From the NCBI GenBank assembly GCA_001508935.1, contig LGFQ01000003.1:1-43915 (forward strand): a stretch of DNA of 43,915 nt, written 5' to 3'. The notes under the pieces are model-generated. The model saw nothing but the letters and a program-made list of their open reading frames with translations. It was not told the origin of the DNA and ran no database searches. Positions within the stretch are counted from its first letter, which is position 1. Each line of letters begins with the position of its first letter. A program made the position numbers and the translations under genes. Source of the DNA: Synergistales bacterium 54_24. Lineage in GTDB: Bacteria > Synergistota > Synergistia > Synergistales > Thermosynergistaceae. Positions 10,094 to 19,889 of the stretch are shown here, one piece after another.

Positions 10094-10882
10094 TTATCTA
10101 AAACTGCTCACCAGGCTCGAGACTACCAGGTCCCAGCCATCTGCCATCACAAATAGAAGCACTTTAAACGGCAATGATACGAGCATGGGAGGGAGCATTA
10201 TCATGCCCATGCTCATCAAAACGCTCGCCACTATCATGTCCACTACGATGAAGGGAATAAATATTACCACACCCATCTGAAAGGCTATCTTGAGCTCGCT
10301 CAACATGAAGGCCGGGATCAATACGCGCGTCGGGAGATCGTCCGGCGTTTGGGGCCTGGGGAGATCGGCAAGGGACACCATCAGCGACAATTCTCCTTCC
10401 CTCGTCTCTTTGAGCATGAAAGCGCGCACGGGTTTGATCGCACCGTTCAGCGCCTCGGGAGCCGAAATCTCGCCGCGCAGATATGGATCGAGCGCCTCAT
10501 CGTAAACCTCCTGCCATACGGGAGCCATGGTGAAGAAGGTCAAAAAGAGCGCCAGCGTGACCAGAATCTGGTTCGACGGCATCTGTTGGACGCCTATGGC
10601 GCTTCGCACAAAGCTCAAGACCACCAATATGCGGGTGAAACTCGTGAGCATCAATACAATGGCAGGTGCGAGGCTCAAAACAGTGAGGAGCGCCAGGATC
10701 TGTAGGGTTAGCGCCACATCCTGGGGCGATTGGGCAGCCTTTATGCCGAATTCCAAGCTCGGAACAGGAATGGCAGGGGGCTCGGGTTGAGCATAGGCAG
10801 CTCCAACCAGGATCACCATAAAGGAAAGGGCTATAGCGCTTCTAACCGCATGATTGAGCCACTTTGTGAATTCAGGAGACAT
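10094..10882 (-). CDS. fliP: Flagellar export protein FliP
   Basis: SLAPAIVLMLTSFTRILVVLSFVRSAIGVQQMPSNQILVTLALFLTFF signature; N-terminal signal-like segment. Confidence 0.98.
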   Translation of the reverse strand: MSPEFTKWLNHAVRSAIALSFMVILVGAAYAQPEPPAIPVPSLEFGIKAAQSPQDVALTLQILALLTVLSLAPAIVLMLTSFTRILVVLSFVRSAIGVQQMPSNQILVTLALFLTFFTMAPVWQEVYDEALDPYLRGEISAPEALNGAIKPVRAFMLKETREGELSLMVSLADLPRPQTPDDLPTRVLIPAFMLSELKIAFQMGVVIFIPFIVVDMIVASVLMSMGMIMLPPMLVSLPFKVLLFVMADGWDLVVSSLVSSFR

Positions 10883-11258
10883 CGCCGCTCTTATCCTCCC
10901 AATCCCTGAGGCTCCACCTCCCGAGGAAGAGAGTGCCGTTTTTGCCGGAGGCGAAGGCTACAACATCGGGGCCGCAGCGAATCAGATACACGACCTCGTG
11001 TCCCAGCGGCAACGTGGCCAAAAGGCACAAATCTTCTCTTTTAGGTCGAGAGAGTCCTCTCTTCTGAGCGAAGCGCAGAGCCAACCACGCACATGCGCCG
11101 ATGCCGATCAAGGCGAGGAACATCCGAAAAAGGTAACCCTCAATGGTAGTAGGCGCCTCGGAGGCCGCCCAAGCCGGAAAAGGGCAAAAGAACGAGGCCG
11201 CAACCGAAGGTAATAGGCGTCTCCTGAGCGACCTCGCCGAATACATCAAAGCGCACAT
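10872..11258 (-). CDS. fliO: Flagellar biosynthetic protein FliO/FliZ
   Basis: Small membrane protein with one TM and a short cytoplasmic domain, immediately upstream of fliP. Confidence 0.8.
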   Translation of the reverse strand: MCALMYSARSLRRRLLPSVAASFFCPFPAWAASEAPTTIEGYLFRMFLALIGIGACAWLALRFAQKRGLSRPKREDLCLLATLPLGHEVVYLIRCGPDVVAFASGKNGTLFLGRWSLRDWEDKSGDVS

Positions 11259-11274
11259 CCGTTAGCAGCTCAAG

Positions 11275-11634
11275 CTAAGACAAGGTCTTTTTCAAGGCCT
11301 CCAAGACGCGATCGGGCTGAAAGGGTTTTACTATGAAGTCGGAAGCCCCGGCTTGGATGGCTTCGATGACCATCGCCTGTTGCCCCATAGCGCTGACCAT
11401 GACAACCTTGGCGTTCGGGTCAATCTTTTTGATCTCCTTCACCGCAGCTATGCCATCGACCTCGGGCATGGTAATATCCATGGTCACTAAGTCCGGCTTG
11501 AGCTCTTGATAAAGCCTTACAGCCTCCGCACCATTCGTCGCCTCGCCAGCTATCTCAAAACCTCCCTTTAAGAGTATGTCCTTCAACATCATGCGCATAA
11601 AAGCAGCATCATCCACCACCAGGACCTTTGTCAC
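11275..11634 (-). CDS. cheY: Chemotaxis response regulator CheY
   Basis: Single receiver domain: VLVVDDAAFMR, MDITMPEVDG, VMVSAMG, VKPF. Confidence 0.96.
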   Translation of the reverse strand: MTKVLVVDDAAFMRMMLKDILLKGGFEIAGEATNGAEAVRLYQELKPDLVTMDITMPEVDGIAAVKEIKKIDPNAKVVMVSAMGQQAMVIEAIQAGASDFIVKPFQPDRVLEALKKTLS

Positions 11635-11663
11635 TCAATTCAGCCCCTTCCCCAAATATATCT

Positions 11664-12779
11664 TCAGCCGCTGATAGAACGAATGCGATCGGCCTTGTTC
11701 GCGATCTCAGTTACCCTGACAGCGAAGCTCTCATCGATGATGACGACTTCGCCACGCGCGATGAGTTTGCCGTTGGCCAAGATATCGACCGGCTCGCCTG
11801 CCATCTTCTCTAATTCTATCACGGAGCCGGGCCCCATGTTCAGAATCTCGCCTATCGTCTTCCTGGTGCGTCCGAGTTCCACGGTTATGCGAAGCGGGAC
11901 ATCCACTATCAGATCAAGATTGCCAATGCCCCTCAGTTCTGGCTCTTCCTCTGGTCTTAAAGGTAGAAATGCGGCCGGTCGCGCTTCTACCGGCGCTGGA
12001 GCAGCACCGGCCCCCACGACCGCACTTCCTCTCGCACGAGGGGGAGGGGCAGGTTCGGTTTGAGCCTCGCTCGGTCGCAGCTCATGGGGTTCGGGTTTAG
12101 AGACCTCCTCTTGGGCAACGCTCTGAACTGCCTTATTTAACTCTTCAACCAACTTGTTAGAGGCATCGAGGGGGATGAGGAACCAGATGTCAAAAGCGCC
12201 GACATCATTGATTTCTATGCCGTACTGTACTGCCCAGATTTTTTCCTCCCGATCCATCTCTCCAAATGGGCGCCATTCTTCGCGCGGTAGCGTCGCGGAG
12301 ACACCGCGGGGCACCACTTTTTTGCCCGATAGAAGTCTGCTCAAATCGGCAAGGGCAGTCCCCACAAATTGACTCAACCCTTCTTGAGCAGCGCTCAGGT
12401 AGAGATCGTTCATCTCGGGCGGAAGGTTCTTGCCGTCCCCTCCCATCATGAGATCGGCGAGCACGAGCGCTCCGCGCCCGTTCAAGACCAATGCAGCGGG
12501 GACTTCCAATCCTTCCCACATCATGGAATAGAGAAGGGGAGCCGGATCGCCTAATCGGCTCAAGAAATCATCTTGAGACAAAACGGCCTCTTCCGTTAGC
12601 TTCACTGCAACCGTTTTGCCGGAAAGCATACCTATAACCCTCTCGCCGGCCGCAGAAAAGATTGAGGCGACCTCAGAGAGGAGGCCCGCATCCTGCCCCG
12701 CAGAATCCGTCTTCTTCTCGCCGGATGACCCTTTTAGCAGGGCGTCTATCTCCTCCTGGCTCAAGAGGTCATTAACCAT
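11664..12779 (-). CDS. fliY: Flagellar switch protein FliY (CheC-like plus FliN/SpoA C-domain)
   Basis: N-terminal [12 protein letters not shown] CheY-binding motif, CheC-like middle, C-terminal [69 protein letters not shown]. Confidence 0.93.
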   Translation of the reverse strand: [371 protein letters not shown]

Positions 12780-13783
12780 ACCATATCCTCCTCCTCTGCG
12801 CCCAGCTTTTGAACGACGTCAGTTATCCGTACGGCATACCGCCCTTTCGATGTGCCAGGTGCGGCATAAAACTTCACGTTGCTGCCGATGCGTATGGCCA
12901 CGGGATCGGTGTAGGACTCCTCCAAACGGATGACATCGCCAGGACGAAGGCCGAGCAGCTCTTTCAGCTCGATCTCGGCATGCCCGAGCTCGACGACGAC
13001 CGGCACTTTGATATCCTTGAGCCTTTCGGCCAGTTTTGCCTTGGCGTTCTCGGTCCCTTTCCGTCCAGTCGAAGCGAACCATCGCTGAGAGCTTAAGCGA
13101 TCCACGACCGGCTCCATCACAAAATAGGGAACGCAGAAGTTCATAAGCCCCTCGATGTTTCCGAGCTGGACCTTGAGCGTAACCACCAGTACCATATCGG
13201 AACCCGGACAAATCTGTACGAAAAAGGGATTGCTCTCGAGGTTCACGAAGCGAAACTTCAGATCTACTACAGTGCTCCAGCTCTCCTCCAAGAGCTCGAG
13301 GATACGCATGAATACCCTCTCGGCCACCATGCGCTCTATGTCGGTGAGACTCCTCGGCTTAGAGAGCGACTCCCCTTTGCCGCCAAGACTGCGGTCGATG
13401 ATAGCGAATATCAAACTCGGGGCGATCTCCAGCATGGCACTGCCGCTCAAGGGATACATATCGAGCACCGCTATCACAGTCGGTTGGACGAGCGAGCGCA
13501 CAAATTCGTCGTAGGATATCTGATCCACCGAAGCCACCTCGGCTGAGACCAAAGAGCGCGCCATCGTGGAAATGGCCGTGGTGACCTGGCGGGCGAAGGA
13601 CTCGTGGACCATTTGGATCGCCCGGAGCTGATCTTTGCTGAATTTGTCCGGCCGTCGAAAATCGTAGACCTTAAACTTCTTCTCTTCTTCGCTCTTTTTA
13701 ATGGCCTCGATATCGACATGACCGCTGGAGAGAGCTTGTAAAAGGGCATCTATTTCAGCCTGAGAGAGGACTTCGGGCACCAT
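12761..13783 (-). CDS. fliM: Flagellar switch protein FliM
   Basis: LSQAEIDALLQAL N-motif, KVYDFRRPDKFSKDQLRAIQMVHESFAR, C-terminal SpoA domain. Confidence 0.98.
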   Translation of the reverse strand: MVPEVLSQAEIDALLQALSSGHVDIEAIKKSEEEKKFKVYDFRRPDKFSKDQLRAIQMVHESFARQVTTAISTMARSLVSAEVASVDQISYDEFVRSLVQPTVIAVLDMYPLSGSAMLEIAPSLIFAIIDRSLGGKGESLSKPRSLTDIERMVAERVFMRILELLEESWSTVVDLKFRFVNLESNPFFVQICPGSDMVLVVTLKVQLGNIEGLMNFCVPYFVMEPVVDRLSSQRWFASTGRKGTENAKAKLAERLKDIKVPVVVELGHAEIELKELLGLRPGDVIRLEESYTDPVAIRIGSNVKFYAAPGTSKGRYAVRITDVVQKLGAEEEDMVWLMTS

Positions 13784-13797
13784 AAGCTCCCACTCCT

Positions 13798-14253
13798 TTA
13801 TTGAAGCATAAATTCCTCAAACAAGACGCGCTTTACTGGGGCACGTCCGTCCACCAGCGGCATCATCGCATTGATTCTCCTCGTAAGGTCCTGGCTCGCT
13901 TCCAATATCCCCTCGGCCGTTCTAAGATCATCGTAAAAGCGATCTTTCATAGCTAATATTACCTCGTTTTTGACTCTACTCTGCCAACCGCTCTCGGAAA
14001 AGAGATTTAGCGCTTTGGGCGAGTTCAATTCGAGGACGAGTTTGAAGCGCACGATCTTCGGCTCTCTATCGGCGAGATTCACGGTGAAGTCTCCCATATT
14101 GACCATGGGCCCGGGCATCTCCACCTGTCTTTCTGGCGACGTCACATATTTAGGCTGTTTAAGAATTTTTCCTCCTAAAAATATCCCTGCGCCTGCTCCT
14201 ACGAGCAGAATCACGATGCCAACGAGGGCGAACAGGATAATCTTCTTCAACAT
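13798..14253 (-). CDS. fliL: Flagellar basal body-associated protein FliL
   Basis: Single N-terminal TM, MGDFTVNLAD, position before fliM. Confidence 0.92.
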   Translation of the reverse strand: MLKKIILFALVGIVILLVGAGAGIFLGGKILKQPKYVTSPERQVEMPGPMVNMGDFTVNLADREPKIVRFKLVLELNSPKALNLFSESGWQSRVKNEVILAMKDRFYDDLRTAEGILEASQDLTRRINAMMPLVDGRAPVKRVLFEEFMLQ

Positions 14254-14274
14254 ATATCTACCCCCATGATTATA

Positions 14275-14997
14275 TCAATCTTTAGAATAGCGGGAAAGTA
14301 CAACCACGTCCACCCTGCGATTGAGTCGCCTATGGTCATCGGTGTCGTTGGGCACGAGAGGCCTAAAGGAACCGTATCCGACAGCCTGCAGCCTGCGCGG
14401 GTCGATGCCCACGACCTCGCTGAAGAAAGAGGCGACAACGGCCGCTCGCACCGAGGAAAGTCCCCAGTTGTCTTTATAAGGCCCGCCTCTCAAGGGCACG
14501 TTATCCGTATGCCCCTCCACAGAGAGCTGGTTGGGCAATTCTTTCAATACCTCTCCCACTTTGGACAGGAGCCTTTTGGCTCCGGGCTGCAGCTCTGCGC
14601 TTCCCGGTTCGAAGAGGAGTTGTTCCGTAAAAGAGATAACCACGCCCCTCTCGTCGACTCGCGCAGATACATCCTGCCTTAAACCTTCCTCGCGAAGGAA
14701 TATGTCGAGCTTTTGCAAGGTGGCCAGGATATCGTGCGTCTCTTGGGCACTCTGTCCGGCGCTGAGTCCTCGAAAGCCGGCGAATACGTTCTCCGCCTCC
14801 TGCATGCTCTTTCCGCCCGGCAAGACTCCAATAGCCCCCTGAAAAGAGTAAATCATTTTCTGAAACTTCTGTACATCAATAGAAGAAAATGAAAAGAGAA
14901 AGACGAAGAAAGTGAGGAGCAATGTGACCATGTCTCCATAAGTGGTAAGCCAGTTACCTTTAACTTCCTCATCGATTTTCCTCCGCTTTCTCGCCAT
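14275..14997 (-). CDS. motB: Flagellar stator protein MotB
   Basis: NWLTTYGDMVTLLLTFFVFLFSF plug/TM Asp motif; OmpA-like EGHTDNVPL. Confidence 0.96.
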   Translation of the reverse strand: MARKRRKIDEEVKGNWLTTYGDMVTLLLTFFVFLFSFSSIDVQKFQKMIYSFQGAIGVLPGGKSMQEAENVFAGFRGLSAGQSAQETHDILATLQKLDIFLREEGLRQDVSARVDERGVVISFTEQLLFEPGSAELQPGAKRLLSKVGEVLKELPNQLSVEGHTDNVPLRGGPYKDNWGLSSVRAAVVASFFSEVVGIDPRRLQAVGYGSFRPLVPNDTDDHRRLNRRVDVVVLSRYSKD

Positions 14998-14999
14998 CG

Positions 15000-15794
15000 C
15001 TATCCTGCCTTTCCTTTAGATTCTTGCCTTTCAACCTCCAGCTCATTTCTTAACTTAGGCGGCAGGAATATTTTGAGCTTCTCTTCGACGATGCGCGGGT
15101 TCTCTCCAGCCTGGATGGCTAAGACTCCTTCTACCATCAGCTCCCTGGAGAGCACCTCTTGAGAGGTGCGAACGGAGAGCTTCCTGGAGATGGGGATGCC
15201 GAATACATTCGCCAAAAAAGAACCATAAAATGTCGTGATGAGCGCCACTGCCATACCTGGACCTAAGGCATCAGGGTCATTCAGGTTTTTCAGCATCTGA
15301 ATAAGGCCTATAAGCGTGCCCAACATGCCAAAGGCAGGAGCGAGCTCCGCCATCGTGTCGAACATCTGTTTGTTCCCCACATGGCGCTCCTCCAAAATCC
15401 CTATTTCCGCATCGAGGATGGCCTTGACGAGCTCGGGGTCGGTGCCGTCCACCACAAGTTGGATAGACTTGCGCAAAAAACCGTCTTCGAGTTGCATGGC
15501 ATCTTCCTCAAGGGCCAACAACCCCTCCCTCCGCGCCTTCTCGGCGAAGCTCACCAACGTCTGCACCAACCCCACCAAGTCCGGACTTTCCGCGAAGAAG
15601 GCCTTGTGAAGGATCTTTCCGAGATCGCGGATGCGTTCCATGGGGTTCGACATAATCACGGCACCTAAAGTGCCGCCCACGGTAATGAGCAAGGATGGTA
15701 TATTGACAAACGCTCCAGGCTCTCCGCCCGTTAATATGCCGCCCACGACCAAAACGATTGCGAGGATCAGCCCCAAGACTGTGGCCAGGTCCAA
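15000..15794 (-). CDS. motA: Flagellar stator protein MotA
   Basis: MotA/TolQ/ExbB family; APAFGMLGTLIGLIQMLKNLNDP; paired with motB. Confidence 0.96.
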   Translation of the reverse strand: MDLATVLGLILAIVLVVGGILTGGEPGAFVNIPSLLITVGGTLGAVIMSNPMERIRDLGKILHKAFFAESPDLVGLVQTLVSFAEKARREGLLALEEDAMQLEDGFLRKSIQLVVDGTDPELVKAILDAEIGILEERHVGNKQMFDTMAELAPAFGMLGTLIGLIQMLKNLNDPDALGPGMAVALITTFYGSFLANVFGIPISRKLSVRTSQEVLSRELMVEGVLAIQAGENPRIVEEKLKIFLPPKLRNELEVERQESKGKAG

Positions 15795-15839
15795 GCGCGC
15801 ATCACCACCTTAAAATAGACCGAGTTAGATTCGATCCGA

Positions 15840-16025
15840 CTAAAAGGCCTTCGTCCTTCTCTTATACTGTATGACCTTTTCCGTCACGGCATCGACGGAC
15901 TCTTTCACCACATAACGATGGCCGTTGACGAGCGTGACCACCGTGTCGGGACTCGCCGCTATCGTTTCTATGAGTTCGGCATTCAGGACGAACACCTCGC
16001 CGTTAAGGCGGGTCAACTCGATCAT
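15840..16025 (-). CDS. flbD: FlbD/SwrD family flagellar protein
   Basis: 61 aa MIELTRLNGEVFVLNAELIETIAASPDTVVTLVNGHRYVVKES. Confidence 0.93.
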   Translation of the reverse strand: MIELTRLNGEVFVLNAELIETIAASPDTVVTLVNGHRYVVKESVDAVTEKVIQYKRRTKAF

Positions 16026-16037
16026 TTACTCCCCTTC

Positions 16038-17939
16038 TTACCGCTTTATGTTCATCAGTTCCTCCAACACCTGGTCGCTCGTCGTGATCACGCGGGCGTT
16101 CGCCTGGAAGCCGCGTTGTGCCATGATCAAATTCACGAACTCTTCGGTGAGGTCGACATTCGCCATTTCGAGCGTGCCGCCGAGGATGCTGCCTGCACCG
16201 CCCTCCTGAGGGGTTACGATCTCCGGAAGGCCCGAGTTGGGGCTCACCGAAAACAACGTCTCTCCCTCCTTGACAAGCCCTTGAGGGTTGGCAAAGAGTG
16301 CCACAGGAAGGCTATAAAGCGTTTTATTTCTACCGTTGCTATATGAGCCGACGATCGTACCGTCTTGCCCGACGGAAAAATCCTGAAGCACACCCATGGG
16401 ATAGCCGTCTTGGTAGTATGCCTTGGTGGTAAATCCGGAACCATACTGGGTCACGCCGTCAACGAGATCTTTCCCTAATGACTCGCCGGAAAAGTCCAAT
16501 GTAATGGTGGACACATCGGCGCCATAGGCGCCGAAATCCACATCCATAGAAACCGTCCCACCGCCTGAAACCTTGCCATCGGGACCGAAGCCGATCACGC
16601 CGGAAGAACCGCTCAAACTCGGTTCATCGGGGAAATAAGCCATCCACGACCACTGATTCGGCCCTATCTTGCTCCACTTGACCTCGAGGGTGTGCGGATT
16701 GCCGAGAGAGTCGTATATATCGAGCTTGGCGGAATGAGTGCTGTCGAGCTGCTGCGAAAGGGTCAGAAGGACTTGCTTGCCCGCGGGCTGAGAGGAGTCT
16801 TCAAAGGTAATGGCGTAACCGCCGCTTGAAACTACAGGAGAAAAAGTGAAGCCGTCGGTCCTTGGATCAGGGCTTGGGTCGGTGGTGTTAGCATCCAGAA
16901 CTATGCTTTTGAACCTACCTTCTTCATCCATCGTGACATCATAATAATAGTGCACTAAAGTAGTCCCATCATAACCCCACAAGTGAAGTTCCTCGCCCGG
17001 AGGGTCGAATTCCGCGACGAAATTGAAGGAATTCCCACCAGAATCTTCAGCTGCAAAGGTCGCGAAGTTGAAGTAATTGCTCAAGTCGGCCTGCCACACC
17101 ACGTTTCCGCCATCGGTTATCGTCAAGAGGTTGTCAGATCCCGTGAAGGTAACGGTATAACTATCTCCACCGATGGCAATGGTACCTGAGGCATCGGCAA
17201 ACACGGGCCCGTCGCTATCGACTCCGATTAAATCTATCGAAAGGAGGGGCGAGCCCTCAAACGTGACGTTTATAAAACCAGTAGCGTCGTCCCCTTCGGA
17301 AAACCCTATCTGCACCTCTTGGCCGTTTATGACGGGATTGAAAGTGATGTTTTCCCCCTCAAAGCCGAAGGGTAGATAGGAACCCACACGGCTGTCGAGG
17401 TTGCAGCGAAATCCCACCAGCGTGGTGGCCATGGCTTCGAGCTTCTGCCCCACGGGTATGTTTATGCCCTGAAGGTCTGTCCCCACTATATACCGCGTCG
17501 GGTCGTTGGGGTCCACTTCCACCTTATACCCCATGAGCCGAAGCCCGGTGCCGGACTGAACCATATTGCCATTGCCGTCCAGGACGAAGTTGCCCGCCCT
17601 CGTATAAAACGCCCCCTCGCCGCTTCCCACGATGAAATAGCCGTCGCCTTGGATCGCGAGGTCTGTGCGATTTCCCGTATATTGAGGTGGACCTTGGGTT
17701 TGAATCGTCTCAATGGCGGCGACATTTACGCCGAGCCCTATCTGCATGGGGTTGGTACCACCCATGTTGTCCACGGGAGCCGTAGCTCCGCGCATATTTT
17801 GATAGAGCAGATCCTGAAACGTGACGCGCGACTTTTTAAAGCCGACGGAGTTCACGTTGCTGATATTATTTCCCACGACGTCGAGCATCGTCTGGTGACC
17901 CTTAACGCCGCTTACGCCCGACTGAAGCGAACGCAGCAT
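16038..17939 (-). CDS. flgE: Flagellar hook protein FlgE
   Basis: MLRSLQSGVSGVKGHQTMLDVVGNNISNVNSVGFKKSRV N-terminus and C-terminal NVDLTEEFVNLIMAQRGFQANARVITTSDQVLEELMNIKR. Confidence 0.97.
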   Translation of the reverse strand: MLRSLQSGVSGVKGHQTMLDVVGNNISNVNSVGFKKSRVTFQDLLYQNMRGATAPVDNMGGTNPMQIGLGVNVAAIETIQTQGPPQYTGNRTDLAIQGDGYFIVGSGEGAFYTRAGNFVLDGNGNMVQSGTGLRLMGYKVEVDPNDPTRYIVGTDLQGINIPVGQKLEAMATTLVGFRCNLDSRVGSYLPFGFEGENITFNPVINGQEVQIGFSEGDDATGFINVTFEGSPLLSIDLIGVDSDGPVFADASGTIAIGGDSYTVTFTGSDNLLTITDGGNVVWQADLSNYFNFATFAAEDSGGNSFNFVAEFDPPGEELHLWGYDGTTLVHYYYDVTMDEEGRFKSIVLDANTTDPSPDPRTDGFTFSPVVSSGGYAITFEDSSQPAGKQVLLTLSQQLDSTHSAKLDIYDSLGNPHTLEVKWSKIGPNQWSWMAYFPDEPSLSGSSGVIGFGPDGKVSGGGTVSMDVDFGAYGADVSTITLDFSGESLGKDLVDGVTQYGSGFTTKAYYQDGYPMGVLQDFSVGQDGTIVGSYSNGRNKTLYSLPVALFANPQGLVKEGETLFSVSPNSGLPEIVTPQEGGAGSILGGTLEMANVDLTEEFVNLIMAQRGFQANARVITTSDQVLEELMNIKR

Positions 17940-17986
17940 AATAACCCCTCCCTCGTTTCAATAATATTTCTCGACTTGTACGCCCT

Positions 17987-18391
17987 TTAAGAGATCGAAA
18001 GGATGGCTCCGAGCGGAATCCCTTTCCCCGAAGCGAGCTCTAACGTCACGTCGCCGTCGCCGAAGCGCACGGATAGCACGCGGCTCGATACTTCCTCTCC
18101 GGCCTCGTCGAAAAAACTCACCGTTCGGCCCACCAACCCGCCGGAGGAAAGGAGAGAGAGCATCGTAAGGTTATCCAATTGTTTTGAGATGTTCATCATC
18201 TGCTCGAGCTCGCTGAACTGCGCCATTTGAGCGATAAACTCCGTATCCTTCAGAGGTTCCAGAGGGTCCTGGTTCGTCAACTGGACCACCAGGATGCGCA
18301 AGAAGGAGTCTTTGTCGAGCTCGGTCTTGATCTCTCTCGTCTGCGCAGTGCTATACGTCTCGGTAGTCGTGCCAACCCCGGTTACAGTCAT
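17987..18391 (-). CDS. flgD: Flagellar hook capping protein FlgD
   Basis: DSFLRILVVQLTNQDPLEPLKDTEFIAQMAQFSELEQM. Confidence 0.95.
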   Translation of the reverse strand: MTVTGVGTTTETYSTAQTREIKTELDKDSFLRILVVQLTNQDPLEPLKDTEFIAQMAQFSELEQMMNISKQLDNLTMLSLLSSGGLVGRTVSFFDEAGEEVSSRVLSVRFGDGDVTLELASGKGIPLGAILSIS

Positions 18392-18410
18392 AAGCCTTCA
18401 CCTCCACTCT

Positions 18411-19871
18411 TCAAGCGATCCAGCACAACAATCCTCTATCTAAGTCCAGCTGAAATACGGCACCTTCTACGCCTTCTTCTCCGATATGCGGATCCGATGC
18501 CTTCTTCCGGCGCCTCTCTTCCGGCTGATCGCCGGATCCTCTGCCCATATCTCCCCCTTTAGCTTCGACCGCAACGTGGGCGAGGTTTATACCGCTGGAC
18601 TCGAGCGCGGTCTTCAGGCCTTCTATCTGCCCCCGAAGCGATGCGGCGAGTTCCTCGTTTTCGACCCTGATAAACGCCTCGATACCGTCTTTAGACAGTC
18701 CAAGATCTATCTGAACCCTCCCCCACTCCGGAGGCTCTACCACCACATAGGCCCTATCGATGTTGCCTTGATGTATGAAACGAATCGCGTGACCCAACCC
18801 GTCTCCCGCCGCTTCGATTCCCTCTCCCTCCAGATCCACTGAAAACGGCAAAAGGGGCCCGCTCCGACCCAAATCGGTCGTTTCGCCGAGAGGCAAATGG
18901 CTACGGCCTGCGAGATGAGGGAACGTTTCGGTAAAGCTCCTATTTGCGTTCGTAAGATCGGGGTGGTTGTTGTTTGTCCTCCCTCCAGATCCTTCGGCAG
19001 GCGCGTTTTTGTGAGCCTTGAAGGTCTCTTGAAAGGCCTTCAAGGGAAAGTCTGCCTTCGTCTCGCTGAACTTCTTTTCGAAGGGCTCGTGACGAATGGT
19101 CGATTCGGCCGATTCTTCGTCTGATGCAAAACTTTCGCCCCTTTGAGGAGAGCCCCCCTGAGCCAATTCCTCTTTTTCAAGAGCAGCCTCTGCCGCAGAT
19201 GCAATTTCAATGCGCGTTGCCACACGGCCATCTGTAGAATCGTCGGAAGGGCCGGCTTTGTCTTTTGGCTCTTCATCGCCGGGGACAATCATGCCCTTAT
19301 CGTTTTTATCAGTTTCAACTTCATCAGTCTCGGCAAATCCGTTCTTTTCCAAGCCCTTAGAGAATTCGCCCGCAAGGGGGATGCCTTCTGTATCGTCGAA
19401 ATTTGCCGCTGCATCTTCAAAAAGGAGCGGGGAAGGTTTTTGAGCTTTCTCAACCAGTGCGCCATCGCAACGCTTTTCTGAAATGACCGCGCCGTCATCG
19501 GCAAGAGGACGCGGGGCAAGGAAAGACGCCGCCTCCTCGACCTGAAGAGATAACAGAGGATTTATACCAGTTTCTGCAATGCCTTCCTCGAGCAACGTTT
19601 CAGGAGAGGGCGCTTCGCTGGTCCCTTCTGTCGATTCGGTATCGTCTACCTTCGCTTCCACTCCGTGTGAGGAAAAAACTGGGGGCAAATTTGCGCTTGG
19701 GGCTGCAAAGGATTGTGCTTGGAACGTGCTTGTCTCATCAAGGCCCAACGCGCACTGAAGGAAAGCTAAGAAAGAGGCCCCATCCTGACCCTCTCCGCCG
19801 AGTTGTCTTTTCGCTCCGCCATTGAAAGATATCCCGTCGGGCAAACTGAGCAAACCGATAAAGTTTAACAT
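18411..19871 (-). CDS. fliK: Flagellar hook-length control protein FliK
   Basis: Acidic low-complexity N-terminal ruler-like region; C-terminal Flg_hook domain VVVEPPEWGRVQIDLGLSKDGIEAFIRVENEELAASLRGQIEGLKTALESSGINL. Confidence 0.88.
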   Translation of the reverse strand: MLNFIGLLSLPDGISFNGGAKRQLGGEGQDGASFLAFLQCALGLDETSTFQAQSFAAPSANLPPVFSSHGVEAKVDDTESTEGTSEAPSPETLLEEGIAETGINPLLSLQVEEAASFLAPRPLADDGAVISEKRCDGALVEKAQKPSPLLFEDAAANFDDTEGIPLAGEFSKGLEKNGFAETDEVETDKNDKGMIVPGDEEPKDKAGPSDDSTDGRVATRIEIASAAEAALEKEELAQGGSPQRGESFASDEESAESTIRHEPFEKKFSETKADFPLKAFQETFKAHKNAPAEGSGGRTNNNHPDLTNANRSFTETFPHLAGRSHLPLGETTDLGRSGPLLPFSVDLEGEGIEAAGDGLGHAIRFIHQGNIDRAYVVVEPPEWGRVQIDLGLSKDGIEAFIRVENEELAASLRGQIEGLKTALESSGINLAHVAVEAKGGDMGRGSGDQPEERRRKKASDPHIGEEGVEGAVFQLDLDRGLLCWIA

Positions 19872-19889
19872 CTTTACCTCCCCATCGTC

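Noticed and set aside
16500-17500. Large variable central region of FlgE (633 aa) as a possible inserted domain
   Set aside because: Hook proteins vary widely in outer domains; nothing in the sequence shows a distinct inserted fold
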